Source: Discostella pseudostelligera (Eukaryota > Bacillariophyta > Thalassiosirophyceae > Thalassiosirales > Thalassiosiraceae). Taken from it: 34,871 nt of DNA. The position numbers were made by a program, and so were the translations under genes. The stretch spans positions 5,816-40,686 of the forward strand of contig JALLBK010000033.1 of assembly GCA_036940085.1 (NCBI GenBank). The letters are read 5' to 3'. Every line of letters starts with the position of its first letter. Within the stretch, counting starts at the first letter, position 1. The notes under the pieces were generated by a model, which saw only the letters and a list, made by a program, of their open reading frames with translations, ran no database searches and had not been told where the DNA came from. This document shows positions 9,994-20,300 of this stretch, piece after piece.

Positions 9994-11463
9994 ATGACGA
10001 ATATCATGTGTAGTAGTAGTAGTAGTAGTAGTAGCAGCAGCAGCAATAGAAACAACAACAATAACGGTGGTTCATCAAAATGGAAGATTATCGACAGTGC
10101 ACAAGATTCGGGGTTCTTACCCACTGTCGCTGTAACTCTTTGGCTAGGTTGGAATGGATTTATCTTGTGGATAATACTGTATGCTATCTTCCTTGCTGAT
10201 AACTGGCAGCGAATGGTAATAATTGGATTGGCCACTTTGTCATTAGTTTTGCCAGTGGATTTTCCAGGCACGTTGGGACATCGACTTGGTGATTGGATCA
10301 TGTTGCAAGCTGAGAAGTACTTTGGTGAGAATGCGCAACCATCGAATGTATGCTTCAATTATGATCCAAATCTCACAGCCATCATGTGTTGATAGGCCTC
10401 AAAACGGTGATAGAAGACGAAGACGATCTTATTCGTTATTCAAAACAGAACAAAGCTATTATTTTTGCATTCAATCCACATGATATGGTGAGATAATAGT
10501 GTGTTGTTTGCTGATCAGATTCTAGAACACTCAACTGATGACGCTTCTCTTTTCTGTTCATACGCTCAATATCCAGCTTCCCTATGCTGTTTTTGCCTTC
10601 AACCCAATTTTGCGACGGTTCCCTGGAGTTTGTGAGAATGGAGTCGCACTAATGACTTCATCAGTATTCAACATTCCTTTCTTAAGACACGTTTACTCTT
10701 GGGTCAAGGGAAAATCCGGTGAGTTGATCATTTGGAAGTATAAATAGAGTTATGACTGGTCACATCTCCTGCGTCGCCATGAAATCTACTAACCACGTTG
10801 AATGGTCATTATGCATTCAGTGGACAAGCGGACGTTTTTAGGGCGGCTACATAATGGCGAATCCTTCACATTTTCCCCAGTACGTTGCTGCAGCCATCTA
10901 TTACTCTATCAAACAATTATCAAATGATCTAACATGCATTGCAAAATTAACCACCTGGTAGGGAGGAGTGCAAGAAGTATTGCTGCAAGATCCAAGCAAG
11001 CCTCGTGATGTGATACTCTACCTTAAGAATCGAAAAGGATTTGTCAAATTGGCATTAGCAACAGGGTCTCCAATCGTTCCAGTGTTTGGTTTCAATTTAG
11101 ACGGAAGTTATGGATACTGGTTTCCGCGTGGTCGTTTAATTGAGAAGATGTCGAGGTCAATGGGATTTGCGCCTCTTGTGTTCTGGGGTCGTTGGTTCAT
11201 ACCATTTGGAATTCCCAACCCGAGAAAGATACATGTTGTAATTGGACCAGGTGAGTGAATTAACCGCGAAGAAGAGTTGAGATGTCATGACTCGCTCACA
11301 TCCTGATCTTTTTGTAGCCATTGATGTGCCAAACGAAGGAGAAAGCGTCACACAAGAAAGTATTGACAAATATCACGGCATTTTCATAAAGGAGCTCGAT
11401 GAATTGTTTAATCGACACAAACACGAAGTTGGGTATGGAGATCGGCAGCTCAAAATTATTTGA
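9994..11463 (+). CDS. DGAT2: Type-2 diacylglycerol acyltransferase
   Basis: Six exons with frame-consistent splices: 9994..10324, 10396..10487, 10577..10718, 10821..10879, 10962..11250, 11318..11463, giving 352 residues, normal for DGAT2. Order of motifs: a Ser/Asn-rich N-terminus, two membrane helices (about residues 45-100), FAFNPHDMLPYAVFAF across exons 2-3, NGVALMTSSVFNIPF, FTFSPGGVQEVLL across exons 4-5, RKGFVKLALATGSPIVPVFGF, and a C-terminal helix. The family makes triacylglycerol from diacylglycerol and acyl-CoA at the ER. The usual HPHG/EPHS active-site motif is here N-P-H-D, keeping Pro-His. The poly-Ser near the start is coded by an (AGT)n tract at about 10012-10033, likely length-variable. 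The start at 9994 is the first ATG in frame; the ATG 12 nt later is possible. Confidence 0.9.
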
Positions 11464-11533
11464 GAATACTTGGTTTTCAGCACCATGAACAATAGGATGT
11501 AATTTGGAAGCAAGCGAATACACAATACGACGA

Positions 11534-12844
11534 TCAGTCTGTCACAATCGGTGTGCCATCATTTCCACCCCAATCAATCCAGCTTCCATCATAAATATAT
11601 ATATCCTCCTTCTTTCGCAATCCACATTCCTCTAACCCCACAGCCAGTGCCGCAGCAGTTACTCCACTACCACATGAACAAATGACTTTCCGTGGAACAG
11701 AACTGTCCTCGTCCAATGGTTGAATACCTGCCTTGATAAATACCTCTCGTACCTCCTCCATAGGACGAAATTTCGTCACATCCTCTGGATTTAGCAATGA
11801 TACAAACGGTACGTTCACCGCCCCGGGCATATGACCACCACGCAATCCAGGACGAGGTTCTGGATCTCTGCCATAGAACCTTCCTGCACTTCGTGCATCG
11901 ACAATGATTGAATCGGATACTTTCTCGGTGACCACTGCCAATACATCGTCCATATCCACAACAACCGAATGATCATCAATATCATTCAAATCTTTCCAGC
12001 ATTTGTATTTGAGACTACTGGTCGACTTTTCCCAATCCAAATCCGCTATACGGAACAATCCATCTCGCAATTCATCGTACTCCAATTCACCACCATGTTC
12101 CGTCCATTCCTTCAAACTTCCCTGCACCAACTTCACCCTCTGTGGATCATGATAACCACAAAATGCCAATGTCCAATAGGCACGATGAATAAATGCACAT
12201 CCATCTGTAGCATACACATATAAATTATCCTGCGGTGAAATATTCATACGATCCATAGCATGTGCGAATATGGGAAAAGTTGGTTTCATATGCGGTAAAC
12301 TTTTTGGATTGAATGCACTCCCTGGGGGTGGTGCAATGTCATCAATGTCAAAATAACGTGCACCCGGTATCCTTGGACCGGTAATGTATTCGTTTCGAGC
12401 ATTGCGGGGGGATGATCCGGTGGGCATGTGCCATGATCCGTCGATGAAGATGTTTTTGGAAGGTGGATTGTTGTTGTCGTTGTTGCTGTTTTTGTGCGCT
12501 TCAATGGCTTGTGGAATGGAAACGAGATTGCTGCTTGAAGTTGAAGCAGATGATGATGCCGACGACGACATTGCGAGTATGCTGGTGCTGGTAGAGGAGA
12601 TGGATTGTCTAAATCTTAGTGATGTTGCCGCAGATGTCAACAGGGTTCGAGTTCGAGTCAACCCATGACATGAAAATAAAGTTGGTGATTGAAATCTGCG
12701 GCAGGATCGAATGTACATGGACATGGAACTGCTGCGGCTAAGGGATGAAATGGCAGAGTTACAGCTGCCGAGGAAGAGGAAGACTGCACAAATAATTGAG
12801 GAGGAGGTAGTACTACGCTTTTGTTTCGGATTGCCCATCATCAT
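11534..12844 (-). CDS. 3-mercaptopyruvate / thiosulfate sulfurtransferase (double rhodanese)
   Basis: A single-exon gene of 436 residues. Two rhodanese domains follow a ~120-residue Ser-rich N-terminal extension. Domain 1 (about 130-270) has IFIDGSWHMP, IPGARYFDID and the inactive loop ATDGCAFIHRAYW. Domain 2 (about 300-430) has IIVDARSAGRF, GHMPGAVNVPF and the catalytic loop CGSGVTAA with its Cys near residue 391. The CGSGVT loop favours mercaptopyruvate over thiosulfate as substrate. The extension includes a hydrophobic segment (SSIICAVFLFLG) then Ser/Arg-rich sequence, suggesting targeting to an organelle, plastid or mitochondrion. It converges on DGAT2 (70 nt between stops) and is divergent from LSM3, with which it shares a promoter rich in repeated elements. 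Confidence 0.9.
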   Translation of the reverse strand: MMMGNPKQKRSTTSSSIICAVFLFLGSCNSAISSLSRSSSMSMYIRSCRRFQSPTLFSCHGLTRTRTLLTSAATSLRFRQSISSTSTSILAMSSSASSSASTSSSNLVSIPQAIEAHKNSNNDNNNPPSKNIFIDGSWHMPTGSSPRNARNEYITGPRIPGARYFDIDDIAPPPGSAFNPKSLPHMKPTFPIFAHAMDRMNISPQDNLYVYATDGCAFIHRAYWTLAFCGYHDPQRVKLVQGSLKEWTEHGGELEYDELRDGLFRIADLDWEKSTSSLKYKCWKDLNDIDDHSVVVDMDDVLAVVTEKVSDSIIVDARSAGRFYGRDPEPRPGLRGGHMPGAVNVPFVSLLNPEDVTKFRPMEEVREVFIKAGIQPLDEDSSVPRKVICSCGSGVTAAALAVGLEECGLRKKEDIYIYDGSWIDWGGNDGTPIVTD

Positions 12845-12920
12845 CGTCGTCGTCGTCCGTCGTCAATGTCTGCAGCATGCAGATGCAGCAAGCGGCAGCG
12901 ATAGATAAGGACATTGTTTT

Positions 12921-13054
12921 TGGCGGGAGGTAAATGACTCGACTGCTCTTCTTACACGTGGCAGTGATTTTGCGGGAACACTTGACTCGACTGTTCATAA
13001 TGGCGGGAAGAGAAGACTCCATTGCGTACTACTTACATGTGGCAGTGTTTTGGA
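12921..13054. promoter_or_regulatory. Composite promoter module between sulfurtransferase and LSM3
   Basis: Read on the minus strand, this block repeats the DGAT2-promoter combination. GGCGGGAGG at 12922-12930 is followed by TGACTCGAC and CTTACACGTGGCAG (to about 12964). A second copy has TGCGGGAA (12971), TGACTCGAC (12983), GGCGGGAAG (13002-13010) and CTTACATGTGGCAG (to about 13046). The order and strand suit the sulfurtransferase gene, but LSM3 could also use it. Confidence 0.55.
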
Positions 13055-13315
13055 TGCGAATGGATGCAGGATCGCTCGAATGAGATGCAGCTGGAAAACA
13101 AAACATAGATCATAGGAATAGGAGTAGGAGTAAGTAGCTGATCATTCACAGGCATAGACCTTTCCACCCTATTGCACCCAAACAGAGTATTACCTCAACT
13201 GTCCCCAACCAACCCGGCAGGAAGGCGCTCTCATCATTTCCTATTGTCCCCACACTCCAATCGCTGATTTTCATTTGCAGCTCCGGTAGGCATATCAGAG
13301 TCAATCAATAATAAA

Positions 13316-13585
13316 ATGGAAGAACCACTGGATCTGATCCGCCTTTCCATCGACGAGCGCGTCTACGTCAAGTGCCGCAACGATCGGGAACTGCGCGGTC
13401 GTCTCCACGCCTACGACCAACATCTCAATATGGTATTAAGTGATGTTGAAGAGACTATCACCACTACTGAGGAGGATGAAGAGACTGGTGAAGAGATCGT
13501 TAGTAAGAAGACGCGGAGTGTGGGGATGTTATTTGTTCGAGGAGATATTATTGTTTTAGTTTCGCCTCCGTTGAGGACATCATGA
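13316..13585 (+). CDS. LSM3: U6 snRNA-associated Sm-like protein LSm3
   Basis: A single-exon gene of 89 residues, the normal length for the family. Sm motif 1 is seen as [38 protein letters not shown] (in part). The insert with acidic residues (EEDEETGEE) and Sm motif 2 ([16 protein letters not shown]) follow. LSm3 is a subunit of the LSm1-7 ring (mRNA decay, cytoplasm) and the LSm2-8 ring (U6 snRNP, nucleus). The start ATG at 13316 is the only one before the conserved N-terminus. Confidence 0.96.
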   Translation: MEEPLDLIRLSIDERVYVKCRNDRELRGRLHAYDQHLNMVLSDVEETITTTEEDEETGEEIVSKKTRSVGMLFVRGDIIVLVSPPLRTS

Positions 13586-14369
13586 AGGAGAGAGAAGGGT
13601 ACAATAACAATGAATGGTCGACACAATATTTCACATTTCTACATGAGAGAATGGGAGAATGCGATTGTATCGTTATCGGTGAGAGTGGGATGCACGCTCG
13701 AGCAAAAATCACACTGAAAATTAGCGTAGGGGTGGTGGGGGAGGGGATGGAGAAGAGAGAAGAGCATTCATGGATTGTGGCTGAAAGTTCAAGTTGCCAC
13801 TGCACGCTCACAGTGCTTATGAGGACCATGATTTTTGAACACAGTTATTCAGCTTTCAGCACTCTGCATGCGGCGTCGAGGTTGTGTTTGCGTTGTTAGC
13901 AATAATTGGTAAACATACTTCTTGAACACCCAGGGATGATGGAAGGTTGGCGTTTTATTTCATGCTCAATGATCATAGCCACCTCCTTCTCCCTTTCTAG
14001 TTCTAAGACTCAATGAATTTGATTCTCTTGTATCAGTTACAATGAAGTCTTGGCGAGAGATAATAAAAATTCATGAAATACAGAAAGTAGAAGATAGACG
14101 AAACTACACATGCTAAACTTTATTCAGGAACCGTCGAAATGTTGTTCTTTTATGATCCTAGCATGGCGGTAGCTTAATGGGTCCAAATCTTGGGATGATC
14201 TACCCTTCTCACGCCAATCAAAGAAGGTGCCAGGGTGCTCAACTCGAAACAACAACCTGGGCATCAGTTGGCAAACAACCACGGGCACAATCGGGGTGTC
14301 TAACTTGCCGAAGGGTTGTGAGGGTGAATTAATCGACTATGGTCACAATGAAAATCATTCTTAAAACCC
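13586..14369. other. Convergent 3' region LSM3 / light-harvesting gene
   Basis: These 784 nt lie between two convergent genes. I see no supported gene. The open frame around 13582-13899 (105 codons) overlaps the LSM3 stop and has no recognisable motif. The part next to the light-harvesting gene is presumably its 3' UTR. Confidence 0.5.
14119..14124 (-). promoter_or_regulatory. Putative poly(A) signal AATAAA for the light-harvesting gene
   Basis: AATAAA on the minus strand lies about 246 nt past the stop at 14370. Motif only; no cleavage-site evidence. Confidence 0.3.
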
Positions 14370-15112
14370 TTAGTTGGGGCCAGAGAAGTCAAGAAGTCCC
14401 TTGTGAAGAAGGAAAGTCTGGTGGGTGGCCCCAATAAAGGCAATCATAGCAAGACGGCAGTGAACAATTTCCGATTCGAACCTCTTATTCTTTTCAGCCT
14501 CACTCATCTTGCTCCAGCTGCCTCCCTCCCATCCAGGCAACACACCCGGCCTGCTAGTTCCATTGAAAGTCTCATCCCAGTTGGCAAGCTCCACAATTCC
14601 AATGGCCAAAAGAGTCTGAATATTGGATCCGAATCCTACAGAGGAAATAGCCTCAAATGGGTCGGTGGTGGCATATGCCGCACCGGGGAGGTGGGGAAGG
14701 TACTCCTGCCACACCATACCCACAACGGCGAGCATGCAGACACGTCCATGTTTCAATTCGGCCCAGCGGGCGTAACGCAAGTCGGTTTGAATGTCCGAGA
14801 GGCCCATGGGATCGAAGCCCATATCGCCGGGCATGGATCCGTCGAGCTTTTCGGGGACGGTGAGGAAGGGGATGGACTTGGACATCGCACTGAGTTCCAA
14901 GGAGGAGCGTCCCTAAGAGTACGATGAAACAATAACAATACGGTGGTTCAGAGTCGCACTAAATTACGAATGACAATGACTGGCCTATGGCGAAGACAAA
15001 GTCACCAGTTCATCAAACAGAAGCTGAAATTAACCCATCAAATACTCACCACCTGAGCGGGGGCAAACGCGGCGGCAGAGGTCATGGCGGCGGAGAAGAT
15101 AACGGACTTCAT
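14370..15112 (-). CDS. Fucoxanthin-chlorophyll a/c light-harvesting protein
   Basis: Two exons, 15050..15112 and 14370..14912, joined across a 137-nt phase-0 intron (donor GTGAGT, acceptor CTTAG), give 201 residues. Exon 1 codes a short signal peptide ending AAAFAP, the diatom ASAFAP-type plastid entry motif. An alternative donor six bases upstream (CAG/GTGGTG) would drop two residues. Mature features: GDMGFDPMGLSDI at the N-terminus, helix 1 with the chlorophyll-ligand motif ARWAELKHGRVCMLA, helix 2 (LLAIGIVELANW), and helix 3 with ESEIVHCRLAMIA. The protein binds chlorophyll and fucoxanthin in thylakoid antenna. The GFDP-type N-terminus resembles the Lhcr/photosystem I-associated branch, but the subclass is not sure. 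In helix 3 a His replaces the usual Asn ligand (E..NGRLAM). Confidence 0.93.
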
Positions 15113-15565
15113 GGTTGAATTGATTTGGTTTGTTGGTGGTCTATGCACAGTGTGTGATATTACCGCGGAGGGGGCGGGCATACGTCGTCGGATGGTCCTC
15201 AGCAATACTCAAAATGTTGACATTGTCAAAAATAATAATGTCCATTCACAACAACAGTAATTGATACTCCTATTTGGTGAATTTAGTGTACTAGGAGTAC
15301 TACTATCCAAAAATCATTTGCATACTACTATTTTTCGTGAAGATCCGCTTCAACTAGCGATAACTCGCCAACAACAGCGATAGGGATGTAGTGGCATGTC
15401 TACTCGCCAATTATCGAGCGCTGACGCAGGCGGGCATACGATACATCATATGTACATCCATCGCATCAACATCACCCTTCACCTTCACCGACCCATCACC
15501 ATCAAAACACCATGACCATGCCTGCCGATCTCCCACCCTGCGACAAAAATTGGCCACGATGAAAC
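15113..15565. promoter_or_regulatory. Divergent promoter light-harvesting gene / lumen-protein gene
   Basis: This 453-nt head-to-head region is AT-rich near 15220-15340. Unlike most promoters here, I see no TTTCCCGCC box. A GGGGCGGGC lies at about 15170-15180. No gene is supported. Confidence 0.35.
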
Positions 15566-16756
15566 ATGATTTTCCACCGCATTGCTCCCTTGTCTCTCCT
15601 ATTCTTCATCTCGCATAATGATTTTGCTGTCGGATTTCTGATGGCGGAGTATTTGCTGCCAAAGACTGCATCGAGAGTGCGTGGGCACTGTGGACCCACG
15701 GTATCGGTACAGCACGCTAGCACTACTGTAGAGAAAGAGACATCACTTCCGTATCATGAAATAGAGAATTTTCCAATAGACCATTGCAATCTTTCACGTA
15801 GAAGGTGGATGCTATCAGTATCAAGTTCCACATTAGCAGGCGTGATACTATCATCCTATCCACATGCCGCAGTTGCAGCCCCACCCCTGACGACCGAAAC
15901 TGCCGACAACATATCGGCACGTGCCGAGCGAGCTTTCCGTCCCAAACCAGCACGGGTATTACGACCTCGTCTGAATCTCGACTTTGCTGTACTGCTCATG
16001 CGTTCTTCGTACAATGCCGTGGATGAATTGGATATTGTGGCCATGGATCAATTCCAACGAGACTTTTTCTTGATTCGACAGGCTGAATACAAGACATATG
16101 CCGATTCGTTGGGAGCGGGAGCAATGCAGCAGGGCGATCTTGCCGACCCAAACTACTTTGACTTTATTTCGTTTGCGCAATATGCAACGATATTGCGTGA
16201 AATTGTGAACCCACCGTCGGTGTTTGAGGAACAGCAACCAGTAGATGTCGGAGAGGGTATGCCACAACAATTTAATACCGTGGTTGTGAAGAGGAATTCA
16301 GAAGTAGCGAACAACGACCTTCCTCGGAAATATAATGAAATCGTTGGGAATGCAATATTAGATAAGTTGATAGAAAAATTTGGTGATACGGCCTCAGCCA
16401 TACCCAAGCTGGAACCAGGGAGCAGGTCGGATGCAACAACCGTTCTGGCGGCCATACAACAAATGGTAAATTTATTCGTTATTAGTGGATTTGCATGGAG
16501 TGGAAATGCATCGATGCAAACCAAATCTGCTGATAATGATAACGGAGCAGTCGGCGCACAATTTTCAATTACGTTTACATCTCCAGCAACACTGTGGTCA
16601 GGATCTTCGTTGCAAGCAAAGAGGAATGCAGTATTGACCAATGATTTTGCATTAAAGACTGTGAAGGCAATGATGTCTCGTGCCGGGTATAGCGTCGTGA
16701 ACGAGTCAGTGAAATACGCGAACTATCAGGAAACATCGACCTTTGTATTAAAGTAA
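15566..16756 (+). CDS. Thylakoid-lumen protein of unknown function with Tat-type signal
   Basis: A single-exon gene of 396 residues; I do not recognise the family. The N-terminus reads as tripartite targeting: a signal peptide (IAPLSLLFFISHNDFAVG/F), a Ser/Thr-rich transit stretch, then a twin-arginine motif SRRRWMLSVSSSTLAG with a hydrophobic run ending A-A-V-A/A-P, about residue 105. That pattern directs proteins to the thylakoid lumen by the Tat route. The mature ~290 residues are mixed alpha/beta without membrane segments. Notable stretches are LNLDFAVLLMRSSYNAVDELD, FISFAQYATILREIV and the C-terminal KAMMSRAGYSVVNESVKYANYQ. It is divergent from the light-harvesting gene, which fits a photosynthetic role but does not prove one. 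AATAAA occurs at 16850. Confidence 0.75.
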   Translation: MIFHRIAPLSLLFFISHNDFAVGFLMAEYLLPKTASRVRGHCGPTVSVQHASTTVEKETSLPYHEIENFPIDHCNLSRRRWMLSVSSSTLAGVILSSYPHAAVAAPPLTTETADNISARAERAFRPKPARVLRPRLNLDFAVLLMRSSYNAVDELDIVAMDQFQRDFFLIRQAEYKTYADSLGAGAMQQGDLADPNYFDFISFAQYATILREIVNPPSVFEEQQPVDVGEGMPQQFNTVVVKRNSEVANNDLPRKYNEIVGNAILDKLIEKFGDTASAIPKLEPGSRSDATTVLAAIQQMVNLFVISGFAWSGNASMQTKSADNDNGAVGAQFSITFTSPATLWSGSSLQAKRNAVLTNDFALKTVKAMMSRAGYSVVNESVKYANYQETSTFVLK

Positions 16757-16849
16757 GAGATCAATAAGAGATTGTGTTTCAAGAGGATCGAGCGAAGATT
16801 GATAGAGCAAACACTGACTTTTGCGTGGAATGAATGTAAGTAGACGGAA

Positions 16850-16855
16850 AATAAA
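16850..16855 (+). promoter_or_regulatory. Putative poly(A) signal AATAAA for the lumen-protein gene
   Basis: AATAAA lies about 95 nt past the stop at 16756. Motif only. Confidence 0.3.
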
Positions 16856-17001
16856 AGAAGTGGACGAGACCCAAATACCTCCATCATAGTAAGCAGCTGG
16901 CTGCGCAGTTTGATCTACACATTAATTAATGCAGAGGGCTGCGACGGGCCGGCATCGCGGGGTGTAGAATGTAGATGGCGTTTCGAGTCTCGTGAATCTG
17001 G

Positions 17002-17072
17002 TTTCCCGCCGTTTTGGTTTCCCGCCATATCGATCCTGTGATTTCCCGCCAATTACTTTCCCGCCATATATA
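17002..17072 (+). promoter_or_regulatory. Four TTTCCCGCC boxes and a TATATA box
   Basis: Exact TTTCCCGCC copies at 17002-17010, 17018-17026, 17042-17050 and 17057-17065 are all in the same orientation. They run into TATATA at 17067-17072. The cluster is the densest in the window and lies about 300 nt before the repeat-protein start. It looks like a core promoter with E2F-like sites; the binding factor is inferred. Confidence 0.6.
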
Positions 17073-17385
17073 GGCGCCAATTTCGGTATGAATTCCTCCA
17101 TACAGAGACAAAAGATCCATCGGAGTCAGCTTCAAACGTCAGATCCAGATCCACAACACCAAACCACCACCATCACCAATAACCAACACCTCCCAGCCCG
17201 CCCATGGTTGCCGCCGACGCCGATCGATCGAAGCCAGGCACCACTCCGAACCTTACAATCCGCGCCTACTAGAGACCTCATTTCCCTAGCCCTTAGTTTG
17301 GATGCGACGAATTGTTTGCGGCAACGACGTTGAAATGTCGAGCCAACAACAGACAAGGAGCATGCGCCAGAGGTGGCCATCACCC

Positions 17386-20300
17386 ATGGCTACTACTACC
17401 ACCACCACCATCATCTGCGCTCTCTTACTCGTAATTGGACCCACCATTCACCAAGCGTCAGGGTTCTCTACTCCTCGCCCAACGACAACGACAGCCAAAA
17501 CATTGGTTTCTGATGTTGCAGGCTCTTGGAGCAGTGTAGTAGTGGCGTCTCAGTCTGGACTTGGATGTCGCAGGGGAAAGTGCCTAACACTGTCAGCTGC
17601 TGCTACTGGCGACGATGGTGATAATGAGGAAGAGCCAGAGTTGGAAACGGAGGCAACGACCACTGGTCTCTTCATTCCTGGATTTAGTGACAAGTTTGCA
17701 CCACCTCCCGAACCAGAGAAACCAACAACACCACCTGTCGTCGTCGCCAAGAAGGAAGCTGCGGAACCTGCTGCACCCAACCGAACTCCGACCATTACCA
17801 TTTCCAACCCATTTGCTTCCAAATCTCCCACTGTCGACATTCCACCTCCCAAGAAGTCATCACCATCACCACCCCTCTCTTCTGCCAAGGATCTATCCGA
17901 GGATGTCTCCCAATCCATCATCGATTTGCCTAGCTTGCCCAGTCTACCCAAACTTTCTCTACCATTTTTTGGTCGCGACGAGAAGAAGAAACCATCACCA
18001 CCCTCCAAGCCCCCTCCACGAGACAAGACGGAAGATGCCATTGCCTCTGCCATTGGGGGGACATTGACAGGTGCCATTATAGGACTCTACGCTGATGTTG
18101 CCACAGACATATTAATGGATACAGATTTACCTCCATTAATCCCACCCGCGGCACTGGGTGTGGCATTGGGAGCCGGAGCATTTGTGGGGTCCAATCAAGA
18201 AAATTTTATTGGTCAGGCTATTCGATTTATATTTGGTAAACCAGTATTGGGAGTGCGGAATAAGATTACGAATAAGATTACCGAGACGGTGGAGGATATT
18301 AAGGCAACTCCGGGCAAGATTAAGGATGCGGCGGTGCAGAAGGTGGAGGATGTGGTGGATGAGATTAAGGCAACTCCGGGCAAGATTAAGGATGCGGCTG
18401 TGCAGAAGGTGGAGGATGTCGTGGATGAGATTAAGGTGAATGAAATGCCGGCCTCCATAATATTGTTGGAGGAGTGAGGTGTATGACTTGTTGTACATTG
18501 TGGAATGCACCATTGACAACTTCATGAACTTGCTTGTTCATTTTCTAGGCAACTCCTGGCAAGATTGCCGATGAAACTGCACGCTTGGTGGATGAAGCTG
18601 TTGAGGAAATCAAGGTTCGTATCATAGTGTTGTGTTTGATCGCATCATTGAACGTGATATTCTTAGACTAGCTTAACCTACACTTAATTGAATACCAAAG
18701 GCTACGCCTGGACGCATTGCCGAATCCGTCGAAGAGGCAATTGAAGAGGTGGTTGAGGAAGTTGTCGAAACGATTGAGGAGGTTATTGCCATCCCCGGAA
18801 AAAAGTTGGAGGAGATCGGAATATCTCTTCCAAAATATGATTTCGACCTTACTGTCAAGACACCCACTCCACCCTCAAAGACGCTTCCCCCTCCACCACC
18901 TCCTCCCGTGCAGCCTAAATCATCACTGTTTCCACCCGCGGATCAAAAGCTGGAATTGCCGTCATTCTCCTTCCCCACGATTCTGGATGAGCCAAAGAAG
19001 ACTGTGCCACCACCTGCCAAGCAGACTCCGCCTCCTGCTGGCCCGGCCACACCACAATTTCCTGCAGTGGAACTTCCAAAAATTGCCCTTCCGAAGGTTA
19101 CTATTCCTGAATTACCCAAACCAACCGCCTCTGCACCACCGCGTGAGGTAGTGACTACTAAACCATCCGTTCCGAAGTCGGAAAAGAAGAAGGACAACTA
19201 CATGTTCACTGAAGCCGCCCTTAAGGAATTCATCCAGAAGGACAAGCCTATAGTAACTGAGTTGGACAAACAGCAAGAAGAGGAACGTAGGGCTCGCGAG
19301 GCACGGAATGCGGAGATTAGCCGCGCCGCCGAGGCTGCCATTACCGCCTTCAAGGGTGGTGAAGCTACTACTTCTCCCAAGGCGCCAGTGAAGCCGGTGG
19401 CCTCGGCTATCAAAACTATTGCTCCCAAAGAAACTCCCATCTCAGTGCCTCCGGTAAAGGGACGCCCCACATTTTCTCTCTTCGGATTAGGCGGTGGTGC
19501 ACCCAAAACGGAATCAGTCACTTCCGTTGCCACCACCACTACTGCACCTCCCAAAGCGAAGGCACCGACGCTGACTGTTGCCAAGGTGACGACGAGTGCT
19601 GCACCTCGTGCTGCACCCACAATATCAAAGTGGAAGCTCGATCCTAGTGATAATTCAATTTCGGGCATTATAAGTGGCTCTTCATCGTTTAAGGATGGAG
19701 AGCCAGTGACCACCTCGGCGGTTGTTGGTCAGGTTGCTAGTAATTCGGTAGTTAGGACCAAGTCTGGATCTAGGTGAGTGAATGATTACCTGCTGAATAG
19801 ATTCAAGGAATTACATGAGAACGAGTACCCAAACATTACTTTCCTCCCCTCTCTTCTCTCAGGTATTTCTTGGGTGAAGAGGACACATCATCCACAGCTG
19901 GAGGCTTGTTTGGTCTGTTTGGTGGTAGTGGCACCGACTCAGCCCCAGCACCCACTCCAGTTGTTATCCCCGCACCGTCAAGCAAGGCGGCCGAACTTGC
20001 AGCTGAAAAGAAAAAGAAGGCCGATGCAATGGCGGCTGAAAGAAAGAGGATTGCGGAGGAGGCCGCAGCCGCCACGAGGGAAGCCCAGGCCAAAGCAAGG
20101 AGGGATGCAGAAGAGAAACGTCGCGCTGCAGTAGCTGCCAAGGGTAAGTGTGCTGGTTTTCCATTTTTGTCGCTCGTTTACTCTCAAAGCGTTCCTAACT
20201 CTATGCGGACCTCATAGAAGCTGCCACCAAGCAAGAAGCAGAAGCTCGTAGGGAGGCCGCGGAGGCCGAACGACGAAGCGCTGAGGCGGCAAAGAGACAA

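Noticed and set aside
13582..13899. 105-codon plus-strand frame after LSM3
   Set aside because: Overlaps the LSM3 stop, has no family motif, and lies in a convergent 3' region.
17550..18077. Minus-strand frames opposite the repeat-protein gene, also 18136-19713
   Set aside because: They are antisense shadows of Pro/Ser/Ala-rich codons; the plus strand has consistent splice sites and conserved repeats.
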